Positions 7,731 through 16,481 are shown, counted from the stretch's first letter. The stretch: 64,000 nucleotides of DNA from Marivirga arenosa (GCF_030503895.2 NZ_CP129970.2:3271001-3335000), one strand, 5' to 3'. A program made the numbers and translations. The notes: generated from the sequence alone by a model not told the origin.

Positions 7731-7870
7731 ATAAGGTGATAAAGTCAGTACCAAAGGTCAGACTTTATACTGCCAAAATAAGGTGATAAGGTCAGTACCA
7801 AAGGTCAGACCTTATACTGCCAATATAAGGGATAAAGTCAGTACCAAGGGTCAGACTTTATACTGCAAAT
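7731..7870. repeat. Three tandem 46-47-bp units, each a covarying hairpin
   Basis: The units are 7731-7777, 7778-7824 and 7825-7870. Each contains an 8-bp stem with a 14-base loop. Unit 1 is ATAAAGTC (7739-7746) with GACTTTAT (7761-7768). Unit 2 is ATAAGGTC (7786-7793) with GACCTTAT (7808-7815). Unit 3 is ATAAAGTC (7832-7839) with GACTTTAT (7854-7861). The A-to-G change in the left arm of unit 2 is matched by T-to-C in the right arm, keeping the stem perfect. The loop holds ACC-AAA-GGT, able to form a small inner stem. It lies between trpS and tex. Confidence 0.85.
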
Positions 7871-7885
7871 AAAATTATAATTAAA

Positions 7886-7961
7886 AGTCTAGAATATACT
7901 TCTAATATCTATAATCTATTAATTAATATAAAGTCTAGAATCTAGTATCTAGCTTCTAGTG
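7886..7961. repeat. TCTAGA-rich low-complexity repeat
   Basis: The segment between the hairpin array and tex contains repeated words AGTCTAGAAT, AGTCTAGAATCTAGTATC and TAGCTTCTAG. A related word is found on the other side of the array, with the 12-bp palindrome GAATCTAGATTC at 7685-7696 followed by AGTCTAGATAC. The array is therefore flanked on both sides by the same simple-sequence family. I see no gene in 7681-7976. Confidence 0.5.
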
Positions 7962-7976
7962 TCTTAAAATAAAAAT

Positions 7977-10220
7977 ATGGATCATATCATTAAAATAGCG
8001 GGAGAATTAAATGTTCGTCCGCAGCAAGTTAAAGCGGTAGTTGAATTATTAGATGGAGGGGCTACTGTTCCATTCATTTCTCGTTATCGTAAAGAAGCAA
8101 CGGGTAGTTTAGATGAGGTGGCTGTTGCCGATGTGCGTGATAGAGTACAACAATTACGTGATTTAGATAAGCGAAGAGAAGCTATCTTGAAATCCATTAA
8201 GGAACAAGAGAAATTAACTCCTGAATTAGAGAAGGAAATTAATGCCGCTGAAACGATGGCTAAGCTGGAAGATATTTACCTTCCTTATAAGCCTAAGAGA
8301 AGAACTAAAGCCACTATTGCAAGAGAGAAAGGGCTTGAGCCTTTAGCAAAGTTGATCTTCGAGCAAGGAAATATTGATGTGGAAGGAGAAGCCGCGAAAT
8401 TTATAGATGAGGAAAAAGAGGTTGAAAATGCTGAGGCAGCTTTACATGGAGCAAGAGATATCATTGCAGAATGGGCAAATGAAAATGCCGAATTACGTGA
8501 AGATATTCGTGAGTTATTCCTTGAAAAAGGAATGTTCCGTTCTAAGGTGCTAAGTGGTAAGGAAACCGAAGGCCAGAAATACAAAGATTATTTCGAGTGG
8601 GAAGAGAATGTGAAAACTGCGCCATCTCATAGAATACTGGCCATGAGAAGAGGAGAGAAGGAAATGATTCTGATGCTGGATATTAGTCCTGAAGAAGCAG
8701 ATGCTTTATTCATTATGGAAAAGCATTTCGTGAAAGCTGATAATGAGGCTGGAGAGCAAGTAAGAATGGCTATCGCGGATGCTTATAAGCGATTACTAAA
8801 GCCAAGTATGGAAACTGAAATCCGAATCTATACTAAAAAGAAAGCAGATGAAGAGGCCATAAAAGTATTTTCAGACAATCTTAGACAGTTGCTTTTAGCT
8901 GCTCCTATGGGACAGAAAAATGTAATGGCGGTCGATCCTGGTTTCAGAACAGGATGTAAATTAGTTTGCCTTGATCGGCAGGGTCAATTATTATTCAATG
9001 AGGCTATTTTCCCGCATGAACCGCAAAGACAAACCGCTAAGGCAGCTGCTTTAATTTTACAATTAGTAGACAAATATAATATTGAAGCCATAGCTATCGG
9101 AAATGGTACTGCTGGAAGAGAAACAGAGAAGTTTATCAATTCGATTGGCTTACCAAGTTCAGTAACGGTTGTGATGGTGAATGAAAGTGGTGCTTCTGTT
9201 TATTCTGCATCTGAAGTAGCTAGAGAGGAGTTTAAAGAGTATGATCTTACGGTAAGAGGAGCTGTGTCTATAGGTAGAAGATTAATGGATCCGCTTGCTG
9301 AATTAGTGAAGATTGATGCGAAATCAATAGGAGTAGGGCAGTATCAGCATGATGTGGATCAAAATTTATTAAAAGCAGGCCTTGATGATACAGTAGTGAG
9401 TTGTGTGAATAATGTAGGAGTGGAATTAAATACGGCTAGTAAGCAATTATTGACTTATGTGTCAGGTTTAGGTCCGTCAATCGCTGAAAACATAGTGAAG
9501 TACAGAAATGAAAATGGTGCTTTCAAAAGCAAAGAGGATTTGAAAAAGGTGCCTCGTTTAGGAGATAAAGCTTTTGAGCAAGCGGCTGGTTTCTTACGTA
9601 TTAGTAATGCTGAAAATCCATTAGATAGTAGTGCAGTTCACCCAGAGCGCTATGATTTAGTTAATAAAATGGCTAAGGATGTGCATGCATCCATAACAGA
9701 CCTAATGAGCAGTAATGAATTGCGTGAGAAGTTAGACATGAAGCAATATGTTACGGAATCTGTTGGTTTGCCAACCTTACAGGATATCATGCAGGAGTTG
9801 GCTAAGCCGGGTCGTGACCCTAGAGAGCAATTTGAAGCCTTCTCTTTTACAGAGGGTGTAAATGAGATGAGTGATTTACAAGTGGGGATGAAGCTTCCAG
9901 GAATCGTTACTAATATTACCAATTTCGGTGCTTTTGTGGATGTAGGAGTTCATCAAGATGGATTAGTTCATGTAAGTCATTTGGCTGATAAATTTGTGAG
10001 CAATCCAGCTGAGATCGTGAATGTAGCTCAGAAGGTAGAAGTTACTGTTTTAGAAGTAGATGCAAGTCGAAAAAGGATTTCATTATCTATGAAAAAAGAC
10101 CCTTTTAAGAAACAAGCAGATGAAAAGCCTAAAGGTAAATTTAAACGCAAAAATGAAGAGCAATCGGCTGACGGTGATCTTCAAGCCAAATTAGCTGCTT
10201 TAAAAGGGAAGTTTAGTTAA
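7977..10220 (+). CDS. tex: Tex family RNA-binding transcriptional accessory protein
   Basis: This 747-aa protein is the usual size for Tex. The order is: the Tex N-terminal helical domain with PFISRYRKEATGSLDE near residue 34 (nearly invariant), a YqgF/RuvX-like RNase-H domain starting MAVDPGFRTGCKLVCLD near residue 318, helix-hairpin-helix repeats (LGPSIAENIVKYRNENG and VPRLGDKAFEQAAGF, about 495-545), and an S1 RNA-binding domain (MKLPGIVTNITNFGAFVDVG, about 640-710). A lysine-rich tail follows. Tex binds nucleic acid and associates with transcription complexes; the Spt6 core is homologous. It is monocistronic and ends at an intrinsic terminator. The ATG at 7977 gives MDHIIKIAGELN, matching the family start. 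Confidence 0.95.
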   Translation: MDHIIKIAGELNVRPQQVKAVVELLDGGATVPFISRYRKEATGSLDEVAVADVRDRVQQLRDLDKRREAILKSIKEQEKLTPELEKEINAAETMAKLEDIYLPYKPKRRTKATIAREKGLEPLAKLIFEQGNIDVEGEAAKFIDEEKEVENAEAALHGARDIIAEWANENAELREDIRELFLEKGMFRSKVLSGKETEGQKYKDYFEWEENVKTAPSHRILAMRRGEKEMILMLDISPEEADALFIMEKHFVKADNEAGEQVRMAIADAYKRLLKPSMETEIRIYTKKKADEEAIKVFSDNLRQLLLAAPMGQKNVMAVDPGFRTGCKLVCLDRQGQLLFNEAIFPHEPQRQTAKAAALILQLVDKYNIEAIAIGNGTAGRETEKFINSIGLPSSVTVVMVNESGASVYSASEVAREEFKEYDLTVRGAVSIGRRLMDPLAELVKIDAKSIGVGQYQHDVDQNLLKAGLDDTVVSCVNNVGVELNTASKQLLTYVSGLGPSIAENIVKYRNENGAFKSKEDLKKVPRLGDKAFEQAAGFLRISNAENPLDSSAVHPERYDLVNKMAKDVHASITDLMSSNELREKLDMKQYVTESVGLPTLQDIMQELAKPGRDPREQFEAFSFTEGVNEMSDLQVGMKLPGIVTNITNFGAFVDVGVHQDGLVHVSHLADKFVSNPAEIVNVAQKVEVTVLEVDASRKRISLSMKKDPFKKQADEKPKGKFKRKNEEQSADGDLQAKLAALKGKFS

Positions 10221-10249
10221 TTAACCAATAATCCTTACTAACATTTTAA

Positions 10250-10278
10250 GCTCATCTCTAATTAGATGGGCTTTTTTT
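10250..10278 (+). terminator. Intrinsic terminator after tex
   Basis: The stem GCTCATCT (10250-10257) pairs with AGATGGGC (10264-10271, one G-T pair), followed by TTTTTTT. It lies between the convergent ends of tex and the phosphatase gene, whose stop codon sits in the T-tract. Confidence 0.8.
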
Positions 10279-12313
10279 ATATTCTAATTCCAGTAATACT
10301 GATATCATCGGTCTGTTCTGAATTGCCTTTCCATTCTAATATTGCGTGCTCTAACTTTTCTTTTTGTTTTTCAAATGAAAGTAATTTAATCTCATCCAAT
10401 AAAGACCTCAATCTCATCCGCATGAATTTTTTATCAAACTCTCCACCAAATTGATCTACAAATCCATCGGTATAAATATAGATATGAGTATCTTCCTTTA
10501 AATCAATGTTTAAACTGACAGCTTGTTTTTGATTAGGTTCTTTTAAACCTCCAATTGAAAATCTTTCTCCTTTGAAAGTATGCCAACCTTTATCTTGATA
10601 GATTAAGAGATCCATACTAGCCCCAGAAAAACTCAAGTTTCTATTCTTTAAGTCAAAACATAAAAGGGCAATGTCTAAACCGTCATTGGAGGAGTTTTCT
10701 TTATATTGTAAGCTGTTCAAAACAGTCTGGTCTAATTTATATAGTATTTCAGCGCAATCTTCGACCCCTTGCTGGTTTACAATGCTAGTTAATAAATCAT
10801 TAGCCATTACCGTCATAAAGGCTCCTGGAATTCCATGACCTGTACAATCCGCTAAGGCAAAGTAGATTTTATTATTTCTTTCTGTAAACCAATAGAAGTC
10901 ACCACTTACGATTGATTTAGGGAGATAAAGCATGAAAAACTCGTGAAAAACAGATCGTATTTTATTGATGTCAGGAAGAATTGCCTTTTGAATGTGTTGC
11001 GCATACCAGATACTTTTTAAAGTCTCAGCATTCACTTCTTCTAGAGCTTGTTTTTGTTCGAGTATGCTGTCTCTTTGCGCTGCTATTTCATCTCTATTTT
11101 CCTTTATTTCTGACCTTTGCTGATTGATTTCATCATTTTTTATCTCTAACTGCTTATGCGCTTTATTTTTAATCTGATACCGATTGAAACTTATAAAAGC
11201 CAAAACAGACAAAAGTATTCCTAAAGCAGCTAAGAAATAATTACTGTTCTCTCTTCTTGTCAACTGAAGATTAGTTATTTCCGCCTCGTTCGTTAGAAGT
11301 TGAATTTCTTTTTCTTTTGATTGAATTTCAAAGTTGCTTTCTAATTGGGATACCTTATTGTTGAAATCTTGGTTATAGATGGAGTCATTTAATAGTTTGA
11401 AATTTTTGTAGGCCTTTAATGACTTTTCAAATTCATTTTTTTGCTCATAAATATTTGATAATCCTTTATAAGCTTGTTTTAATACCTCAAGTGCCTGTAT
11501 TGATTTGGCGGCTTCTATGGCTATTTTAAAGTAGCGCTCTGAATTTTTTAAATCATCTATATTTAGATAGCTTTCAGCCAAACTTTTTATAATATATACT
11601 TTGTCATAATTCTGCTCCCCAGTAGGAACTGCTAGCAATGCTTTTTCTAGATAGTAAACGGCTGAATCATCATTACCAAAATCTTTATGGTAAATCCCTA
11701 TATTATGAAGGGAATTGTATATCCCAACTGTATTATTTTGCCTTTTATCTATATTATAGCACTGTCTGAAATAACCTATCGCTTTTTCAGGAATTTCTCG
11801 TTTTAGATATAGCAATCCGAGATTACTCATAGTATTGGAAATACCTGCAGTGTCCTTTAATTCACGTTTAATTTCTAATGATTTTTCGTAATACTCAGTG
11901 GATTTGTCAAGCCTCCCAATTTCATCAAAAATAATCCCTACATTATTCATGGCTCTCGATAAGGAAGTAGGATTGTCCAAATCTTTTTCAATATCTAAGA
12001 CTTGCAGAAAATAATCCAGTGTTTTTTCATAATCACCTAAACCATAATAGGAGATACCTAAATTATTTAACAATGAAATTTCGGATATTTTATCTTTATT
12101 TTTTCTGGCTAGTTCAAGCCCTTTATTTCCGTAATAAATCGCTTGAGAAGGTTCAGAAGTACTCAGGCTATACAATAATTCATCATATACATGAATACGG
12201 GTATTGTCAGGTATATCCTGCTTTAATAAATTCTTAAGACTATCTGTTTGGCTTATTGCTGCTAAAGGCAACAAAAATGTGTAGAAAAGAAGTAATAAAA
12301 ATCTTGAAAACAT
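10277..12313 (-). CDS. TPR-containing SpoIIE-type (PP2C) serine phosphatase
   Basis: The protein has 678 residues. After a signal peptide (LLLLFYTFLLPLAAISQ) come about seven tetratricopeptide repeats (residues about 35-310, with typical LNNLGISYYGLGDYEKTL and MNNVGIIFDEIGRLDKS units). A membrane helix (NYFLAALGILLSVLAFISF, about 355-373) and a long coiled coil (375-425) follow, then a SpoIIE/PP2C domain. Metal-binding aspartates are seen in VSGDFYWF, FALADCTGHGIPGAFM and IYIYTDGFVDQFGG. The layout implies a periplasmic TPR sensor joined through one helix to a cytosolic phosphatase acting on an anti-anti-sigma (STAS) protein or similar partner, common in Bacteroidota. No partner gene is next to it. 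It lies 58 bp downstream of a metallo-hydrolase gene. Confidence 0.9.
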   Translation of the reverse strand: MFSRFLLLLFYTFLLPLAAISQTDSLKNLLKQDIPDNTRIHVYDELLYSLSTSEPSQAIYYGNKGLELARKNKDKISEISLLNNLGISYYGLGDYEKTLDYFLQVLDIEKDLDNPTSLSRAMNNVGIIFDEIGRLDKSTEYYEKSLEIKRELKDTAGISNTMSNLGLLYLKREIPEKAIGYFRQCYNIDKRQNNTVGIYNSLHNIGIYHKDFGNDDSAVYYLEKALLAVPTGEQNYDKVYIIKSLAESYLNIDDLKNSERYFKIAIEAAKSIQALEVLKQAYKGLSNIYEQKNEFEKSLKAYKNFKLLNDSIYNQDFNNKVSQLESNFEIQSKEKEIQLLTNEAEITNLQLTRRENSNYFLAALGILLSVLAFISFNRYQIKNKAHKQLEIKNDEINQQRSEIKENRDEIAAQRDSILEQKQALEEVNAETLKSIWYAQHIQKAILPDINKIRSVFHEFFMLYLPKSIVSGDFYWFTERNNKIYFALADCTGHGIPGAFMTVMANDLLTSIVNQQGVEDCAEILYKLDQTVLNSLQYKENSSNDGLDIALLCFDLKNRNLSFSGASMDLLIYQDKGWHTFKGERFSIGGLKEPNQKQAVSLNIDLKEDTHIYIYTDGFVDQFGGEFDKKFMRMRLRSLLDEIKLLSFEKQKEKLEHAILEWKGNSEQTDDISITGIRI

Positions 12314-12317
12314 AAAC

Positions 12318-12340
12318 TGAGGGTCTCTTCAGAACCCTCA
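12318..12340 (-). promoter_or_regulatory. Hairpin immediately upstream of the phosphatase start codon
   Basis: On the minus strand TGAGGGT-(9 nt)-ACCCTCA forms a 7-bp GC-rich stem that ends four bases before the ATG at 12313. It is not followed by a good T-tract, so it is a weak candidate for a terminator of the upstream gene. It would cover the ribosome-binding region of the phosphatase mRNA if transcription reads through. Confidence 0.4.
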
Positions 12341-12371
12341 ATTTATTAAAAATTATTTTGAATTCAACTTC

Positions 12372-13115
12372 TTAATTTGAAGGATACCAATTTCTAAGTC
12401 TTACTTCGACTTTCTTGGTGTTATTATTCACAATGGATTTAAATTTTTCTACATCGGATAAGCCTCCTTGGCCTCTGTAATGATAAGGATAAACAACAGC
12501 TGGTTTGAATTCACTTACTGCATCTGCTGCGGATTCAACATCCATTGTATAAGGTAAATTCATGCAAACGAATGCCACATCAATCTTCTTAAGCGAACGC
12601 ATTTCTACTATATCTTCTGTGTCACCTGAAATATATATAGTCTTATTTGCGATACTAAGAATGTAACCATTTCCTCTTCCTTTAGTATGTCTTGAATCTT
12701 CAGATTCAGGAAGATTATACATAGGAATTGCTTTTATGTTAATATCCTTAAATTGAGTAGCTTTTCCATTATCTAAAATCTCAATTGATTTATTATCAAT
12801 TGCCTCCATTTGATCGGCCACCGCCTGAGGAACAATGAAATGAGAATTTGAAGTATTTAGTGCTTTTAAGGTATTAGGATTTAAATGATCACCATGGATA
12901 TCGGTTATTAGTATTAAATCAGCATCATTTAATCCAGAGAAACCTTCAGCACCACCATAAGGATCGACATAAAGGGTCATGCCATTATATTCCAAAGCTA
13001 AAGTACCGTGTACTATAGGATGAATTTTAATTTCGCCTTTGTTTGTTTTGATTACATCCTGAGCTTGTAAGCCGAATGACAAAAGAGTAAAAAGTACTAG
13101 TATATAATTTTTCAT
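12372..13115 (-). CDS. Exported metallo-beta-lactamase-fold hydrolase
   Basis: This is a 247-aa protein from the preferred start at 13115 (MKNYILVLFTLLSFGLQAQ, a clean signal peptide). An open frame continues 22 codons upstream to 13181, but that extension is charged and would bury the signal. The MBL-fold metal site appears as ITDIHGDHLN (the HxHxDH motif reduced to IHGDH), then IYISGDTEDI and later VYPYHYRGQGG, which places it in the UlaG/YflN-like subgroup (beta-lactamase superfamily domain 3). The substrate is unknown. It faces the same way as the flavoprotein gene upstream (114 bp gap) and the phosphatase downstream. Confidence 0.85.
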   Translation of the reverse strand: MKNYILVLFTLLSFGLQAQDVIKTNKGEIKIHPIVHGTLALEYNGMTLYVDPYGGAEGFSGLNDADLILITDIHGDHLNPNTLKALNTSNSHFIVPQAVADQMEAIDNKSIEILDNGKATQFKDINIKAIPMYNLPESEDSRHTKGRGNGYILSIANKTIYISGDTEDIVEMRSLKKIDVAFVCMNLPYTMDVESAADAVSEFKPAVVYPYHYRGQGGLSDVEKFKSIVNNNTKKVEVRLRNWYPSN

Positions 13116-13229
13116 AAGTGTAAATTTTTTTAGTCTAAACTCTGATCCATCCTTTTTGTTAGAAGACTGTTTTTTATCCACCCTCTGATTTACTAATTCA
13201 TAAACTAGATTAAGGAAAGGGATGATTGA

Positions 13230-14717
13230 TTAGTACATGCTTACTTTTTCCATTTTTTGGCAATCGTAGCAATAACAACTTACTTTTCCTTTCAGTAAGC
13301 CCGATTTTAAGATGGACTTGCCTAAAAGTGCTCTTACACTTTCCTGAATCCCTTCAGTAATGGAAGGATGGGGATGTACACATTCAGCTAATTCTTCAAT
13401 GCCTTTGTTCATGCTGATAAGTAAGGCAACGGCTTGGATGGCTGCAGAAGCTTGTTCACCCACAACCCGCATTCCCAATATTTTCATCTCATCATCATCT
13501 GTCACCAGTAATTTGATAAATCCTTGTGTATTACGCTTAGCTGTAGCTCTCGCAATAGTTGAATAATCAGTGGTAACCACTCTATAATTTAATTCTTTTT
13601 CCTGAGCAGATTTCTCATTGTATCCGACTCCCGCCACTTCAGGATTTAAGAACATAATGGTGCTGATATTTTCATAAACCAGCTTCTTCTTAGGTTCACC
13701 AAATATTTTCTCAACCGCATATCGACCTTCAAGTTCCCCAACATTTACCAAATTAATGTCAGCCGTAATATCACCCACTGCATAGATGTTATTCACAGAA
13801 GTATGAGTTTCATGATCTTCAACCCCTCTTTTTCCCATCTTTATAGGAACCGCATCTTTCCAGATATTCTCATAATTCGGCACTCTACCCACTGAAACCA
13901 AAGCCTTGTCAACTGTAAAGGTTTTTTGTTCGCCATCAGCAAAGTCAAGTTTATAAATGACTTTACCATCTTTAGTTTCAATTTCCGATAGAGAAGAATT
14001 CCTATGAATATGAACTCCATGAGATTCCAGATTCTTTTCAATAACAGCTACTACATCAGGATCTTCAAAGGGAAGGATTGTATCTCCTTTATCAATTAAG
14101 AATACTTTGGTTTGGCCAAAACCAGAAAAGATGGTAGCATATTCACATCCTATCACTCCAGCCCCCACAATTACCATACTTTCTGGGAAATCATCCATGT
14201 TTTCAATCCCATCACTGGTTAGAATGTATTTTTCATCAATAGGGATGTTGGGTAAATGTCTTGGCCTGCTTCCCGTAGCAATTATGATATAATCAGTTTC
14301 TACTAGTAAATCTTCCGTTAAGGTACTAATTGAAACAATATGATCGCTTTCTATACAGGCTTCTCCTTCCACAAAATGGATGTAATTAGAGTATTTAGGA
14401 TTAGCTTCAAGTTCATTTAAATGAGACTGATAAAGTGATATTCTTTCATGAACAGCTTTTCGCACCTCTGTTTGTATTTCATGCCACACTGCCTTTGGTG
14501 GCTCTAGATGATAGCGCTCTAAGTTTTTTCTGAAAGCTAGCATATCTCTAGAAAGCTCCCATAATGTTTTGGAGGATAAGGCTCCATTTTTAACACCAGC
14601 ACCTCCTAAAGTGCTTTTCTCTATTAATAAAGTTTTCTTTTTTAAATCCACTGCTCGCATGGCAGCAGCATAGCCAGAAGGACCAGCCCCGATTATCACT
14701 AAATCATAATGCTCCAT
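13230..14717 (-). CDS. Lipoamide-dehydrogenase-like flavoprotein lacking the redox disulfide
   Basis: This 495-aa protein has the class I pyridine-nucleotide-disulfide oxidoreductase layout. The FAD site is IIGAGPSGYAAAMRA (residues 8-22), the NAD(P) site is VIVGAGVIGCEYATIF, the second FAD motif is NIYAVGDITADINLV, and a C-terminal dimer domain carries HPHPSITE (H450 and E455, the catalytic His-Glu pair of lipoamide dehydrogenase). The active-site motif, normally GGTCLNVGCIPSK, reads GGAGVKNGALSSK (38-50): both cysteines are gone (G41 and A46). The C-terminus instead ends in SCYCYDCQKMEK with C481, C483 and C486. It therefore cannot use the normal disulfide relay. It might act as a transhydrogenase, diaphorase or quinone reductase. 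The gene sits alone, 98 bp after the PadR cluster. Confidence 0.88.
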   Translation of the reverse strand: MEHYDLVIIGAGPSGYAAAMRAVDLKKKTLLIEKSTLGGAGVKNGALSSKTLWELSRDMLAFRKNLERYHLEPPKAVWHEIQTEVRKAVHERISLYQSHLNELEANPKYSNYIHFVEGEACIESDHIVSISTLTEDLLVETDYIIIATGSRPRHLPNIPIDEKYILTSDGIENMDDFPESMVIVGAGVIGCEYATIFSGFGQTKVFLIDKGDTILPFEDPDVVAVIEKNLESHGVHIHRNSSLSEIETKDGKVIYKLDFADGEQKTFTVDKALVSVGRVPNYENIWKDAVPIKMGKRGVEDHETHTSVNNIYAVGDITADINLVNVGELEGRYAVEKIFGEPKKKLVYENISTIMFLNPEVAGVGYNEKSAQEKELNYRVVTTDYSTIARATAKRNTQGFIKLLVTDDDEMKILGMRVVGEQASAAIQAVALLISMNKGIEELAECVHPHPSITEGIQESVRALLGKSILKSGLLKGKVSCYCYDCQKMEKVSMY

Positions 14718-14815
14718 AAAATCATATGAGTTTCCAGAGCAATTTAAAAATTTATTGGGATTAAACAGTATTAATCAAAGCTCATTAGATGAACCGCTTT
14801 ATTTAACTGATATGA

Positions 14816-15466
14816 TTACTGATAAATCTTATTGAGTTCTTCAGTTTTATTAATCATTCCTAAACTTCCTTTAGCAACGGAATATATAAGTAATGTTAAA
14901 GCTACTAATAGTACTATGGATAAATTATGATTTACCAGATCAATATAAAAGAATCGTAAATTAAATACGAGACATGCTGATAGCGTAATAACGCCTACTG
15001 ACATTTTAAAGGAAAGGTATTTTCTTATATGTCTCTTTGATAAATATAAAATTAAACTGTAACCAAAGGAGAACACTACTAATGATATGACTATTGATTG
15101 TAAAATCATTTCAAAAGAATCTGGGAAGCTTTTTGATAGCTGAAAAAGGACAATTGAAAACAAGGCAAGAATTATCATTTTAGGAGAAGCGATAAATGAT
15201 TTAGCTGCATTTAAATATGCATGATTTAGCTCCTTCTGATATCTCTTTTGGATGGATTCTTCAAATGACAAAAAACCAGTTGGTCCGAATTTGGATCGCA
15301 CTTTGTTATAGGCTGATTCCAAATCCAATTCAGGCTTTTCTTCTTTCAAGTCTTCAATGGCAGAAGCAACATGGTCAATGATTTCAAATTGAACATCAGT
15401 ATGGGTAAAGCCTCTTTTTGATATCCATGATTTAATTTGATTAATTTCTTCGGGTGATAATTTCAT
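14816..15466 (-). CDS. Membrane protein with N-terminal DHxASAxE domain (paralogue 1)
   Basis: The protein has 216 residues. A cytosolic N-terminal helical domain (about 1-85) is followed by five hydrophobic segments (for example MIILALFSIVLFQL, IVISLVVFSFGYSLILYL, VGVITLSACLVFNLRF, IVLLVALTLLIYSVA). The N-terminal domain contains EIIDHVASAIEDL (residues 28-40), and the next gene upstream has ELYDHYASAFENG at the same place, so the two are paralogues. I do not recognise a named family. The layout resembles the DUF1700/HAAS-type membrane proteins that accompany PadR regulators in Firmicutes. The start overlaps the end of the upstream paralogue by four bases (ATGA), and the padR gene is first in the operon. 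Confidence 0.8.
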   Translation of the reverse strand: MKLSPEEINQIKSWISKRGFTHTDVQFEIIDHVASAIEDLKEEKPELDLESAYNKVRSKFGPTGFLSFEESIQKRYQKELNHAYLNAAKSFIASPKMIILALFSIVLFQLSKSFPDSFEMILQSIVISLVVFSFGYSLILYLSKRHIRKYLSFKMSVGVITLSACLVFNLRFFYIDLVNHNLSIVLLVALTLLIYSVAKGSLGMINKTEELNKIYQ

Positions 15467-16131
15467 ATGTATTGAATCTTAATTTTGGTTCTAAATACTT
15501 TAAACCCAATAATTGCAGAACTAATAAATAATGTGAATAGGACGAATAGAACAAAAGGATAGCTTTCGTAAAAATGTATTATTGGATAATCTGAACTTAA
15601 AACGATAATGGGTAAAAAAGTAGTAAGATTAAAAATAGTGAGTGGTAATTTTATGTATTGCTGACTCACATTGAAATGCGCAGAATTTAATTTTCTTCCT
15701 CCAACTTTATTAAGGCTTTTTAAAAGTGGGCCATAAATATTAAGCCCTACATTAAATGCTAAAAGGGGCATAATGATGAACCAGAAAAATCCCATTATTG
15801 AGATGTTCTGAAATAAAAAGAAACCAATTAGTAATATACAAATGGTAGTTAATATCTGGGGCCATCTCCAGAAGCCCTTGAATTCTCTCCAGTAAAGATC
15901 ATTTATGGTTTTCTTAGTTTTCTTGAGAAGTTTACTGTTAATACTTTTTACTTTTTGATAATTAAAATGCTTATCTAATTCATTTAAAGTTTCTTCAAAA
16001 CTCAATTCTCCATTCTCAAATGCTGAGGCATAATGATCATATAGCTCATTGTAGAGCTCAATATATTCTATTGGTTTTTTAGCTATATGATTTTGCAATT
16101 CTTCCTTTTGTTTGGTTGATAGTTTTCTCAT
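15463..16131 (-). CDS. Membrane protein with N-terminal DHxASAxE domain (paralogue 2)
   Basis: The protein has 222 residues, with an N-terminal soluble helical domain containing ELYDHYASAFENG (D32, H33, S36, E39) and then about five transmembrane segments (ILTTICILLIGFFLF, FFWFIIMPLLAFNVGL, LPLTIFNLTTFLPIIVL, YPFVLFVLFTLFISSAIIGF). Overall it parallels the downstream 216-aa protein. Function is unknown. Its ATG overlaps the padR stop codon (TAATG), so translation is coupled to the regulator. Regulation by, or signalling to, the PadR protein is inferred from the arrangement. Confidence 0.8.
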   Translation of the reverse strand: MRKLSTKQKEELQNHIAKKPIEYIELYNELYDHYASAFENGELSFEETLNELDKHFNYQKVKSINSKLLKKTKKTINDLYWREFKGFWRWPQILTTICILLIGFFLFQNISIMGFFWFIIMPLLAFNVGLNIYGPLLKSLNKVGGRKLNSAHFNVSQQYIKLPLTIFNLTTFLPIIVLSSDYPIIHFYESYPFVLFVLFTLFISSAIIGFKVFRTKIKIQYI

Positions 16132-16469
16132 TAGCTTAATTTTAAATTAAATCCCATTACACGCTGCATGTTCATTAAAAAAGCTTCCAGTTCTTGCATT
16201 CTTTCAGCTGTTGCTTTTTTTCCTCTTTCGGTAAGTTTGTAATATTTACGAACGCGACCGTCTACTTTTCTACTTTCAGTTGTTAAAGTGCCTTCTGCTT
16301 CCAATTTATGAAGAGTAGGATAGAGAGCACCTTCCGTTAGTTTGATTTCATCACTGGTTAGTTGCTTTACTTTTTGAGTGATTTCATACCCATACATTTC
16401 ACCTGAAGTTTTAAGCAAGTGTAAAATGATAGTGGATAAACTTCCTTTTATGAGTTGTTGATTTGCCAT
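16131..16469 (-). CDS. PadR family transcriptional regulator
   Basis: This is a 112-aa protein from the chosen start at 16469 (MANQQLIKGSLSTIILHLL). An upstream in-frame ATG at 16499 adds ten residues but lies inside the probable promoter/operator, so I reject it. The winged helix is typical PadR: GSLSTIILHLLKTSGEMYGYEI, then the wing ALYPTLHKLEAEGTLTTE and VDGRVRKYYKLTERGK, and a short C-terminal dimerisation helix, putting it in the small subfamily 2. PadR proteins usually repress their own operon and are released by ligand or partner binding. The two membrane genes follow with overlapping stop/start codons. A 12-bp palindrome and a TAATTTTG element lie upstream. Confidence 0.93.
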   Translation of the reverse strand: MANQQLIKGSLSTIILHLLKTSGEMYGYEITQKVKQLTSDEIKLTEGALYPTLHKLEAEGTLTTESRKVDGRVRKYYKLTERGKKATAERMQELEAFLMNMQRVMGFNLKLS

Positions 16470-16481
16470 AATGCAAGTATA

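Noticed and set aside
7731-7870. Possible CRISPR array
   Set aside because: Only three units, and the whole unit is repeated with no variable spacer; each unit is a hairpin and no cas gene is present.
13116-13181. N-terminal extension of the metallo-hydrolase
   Set aside because: The 22 charged residues precede a perfect signal peptide beginning at 13115, so the longer start is not used.
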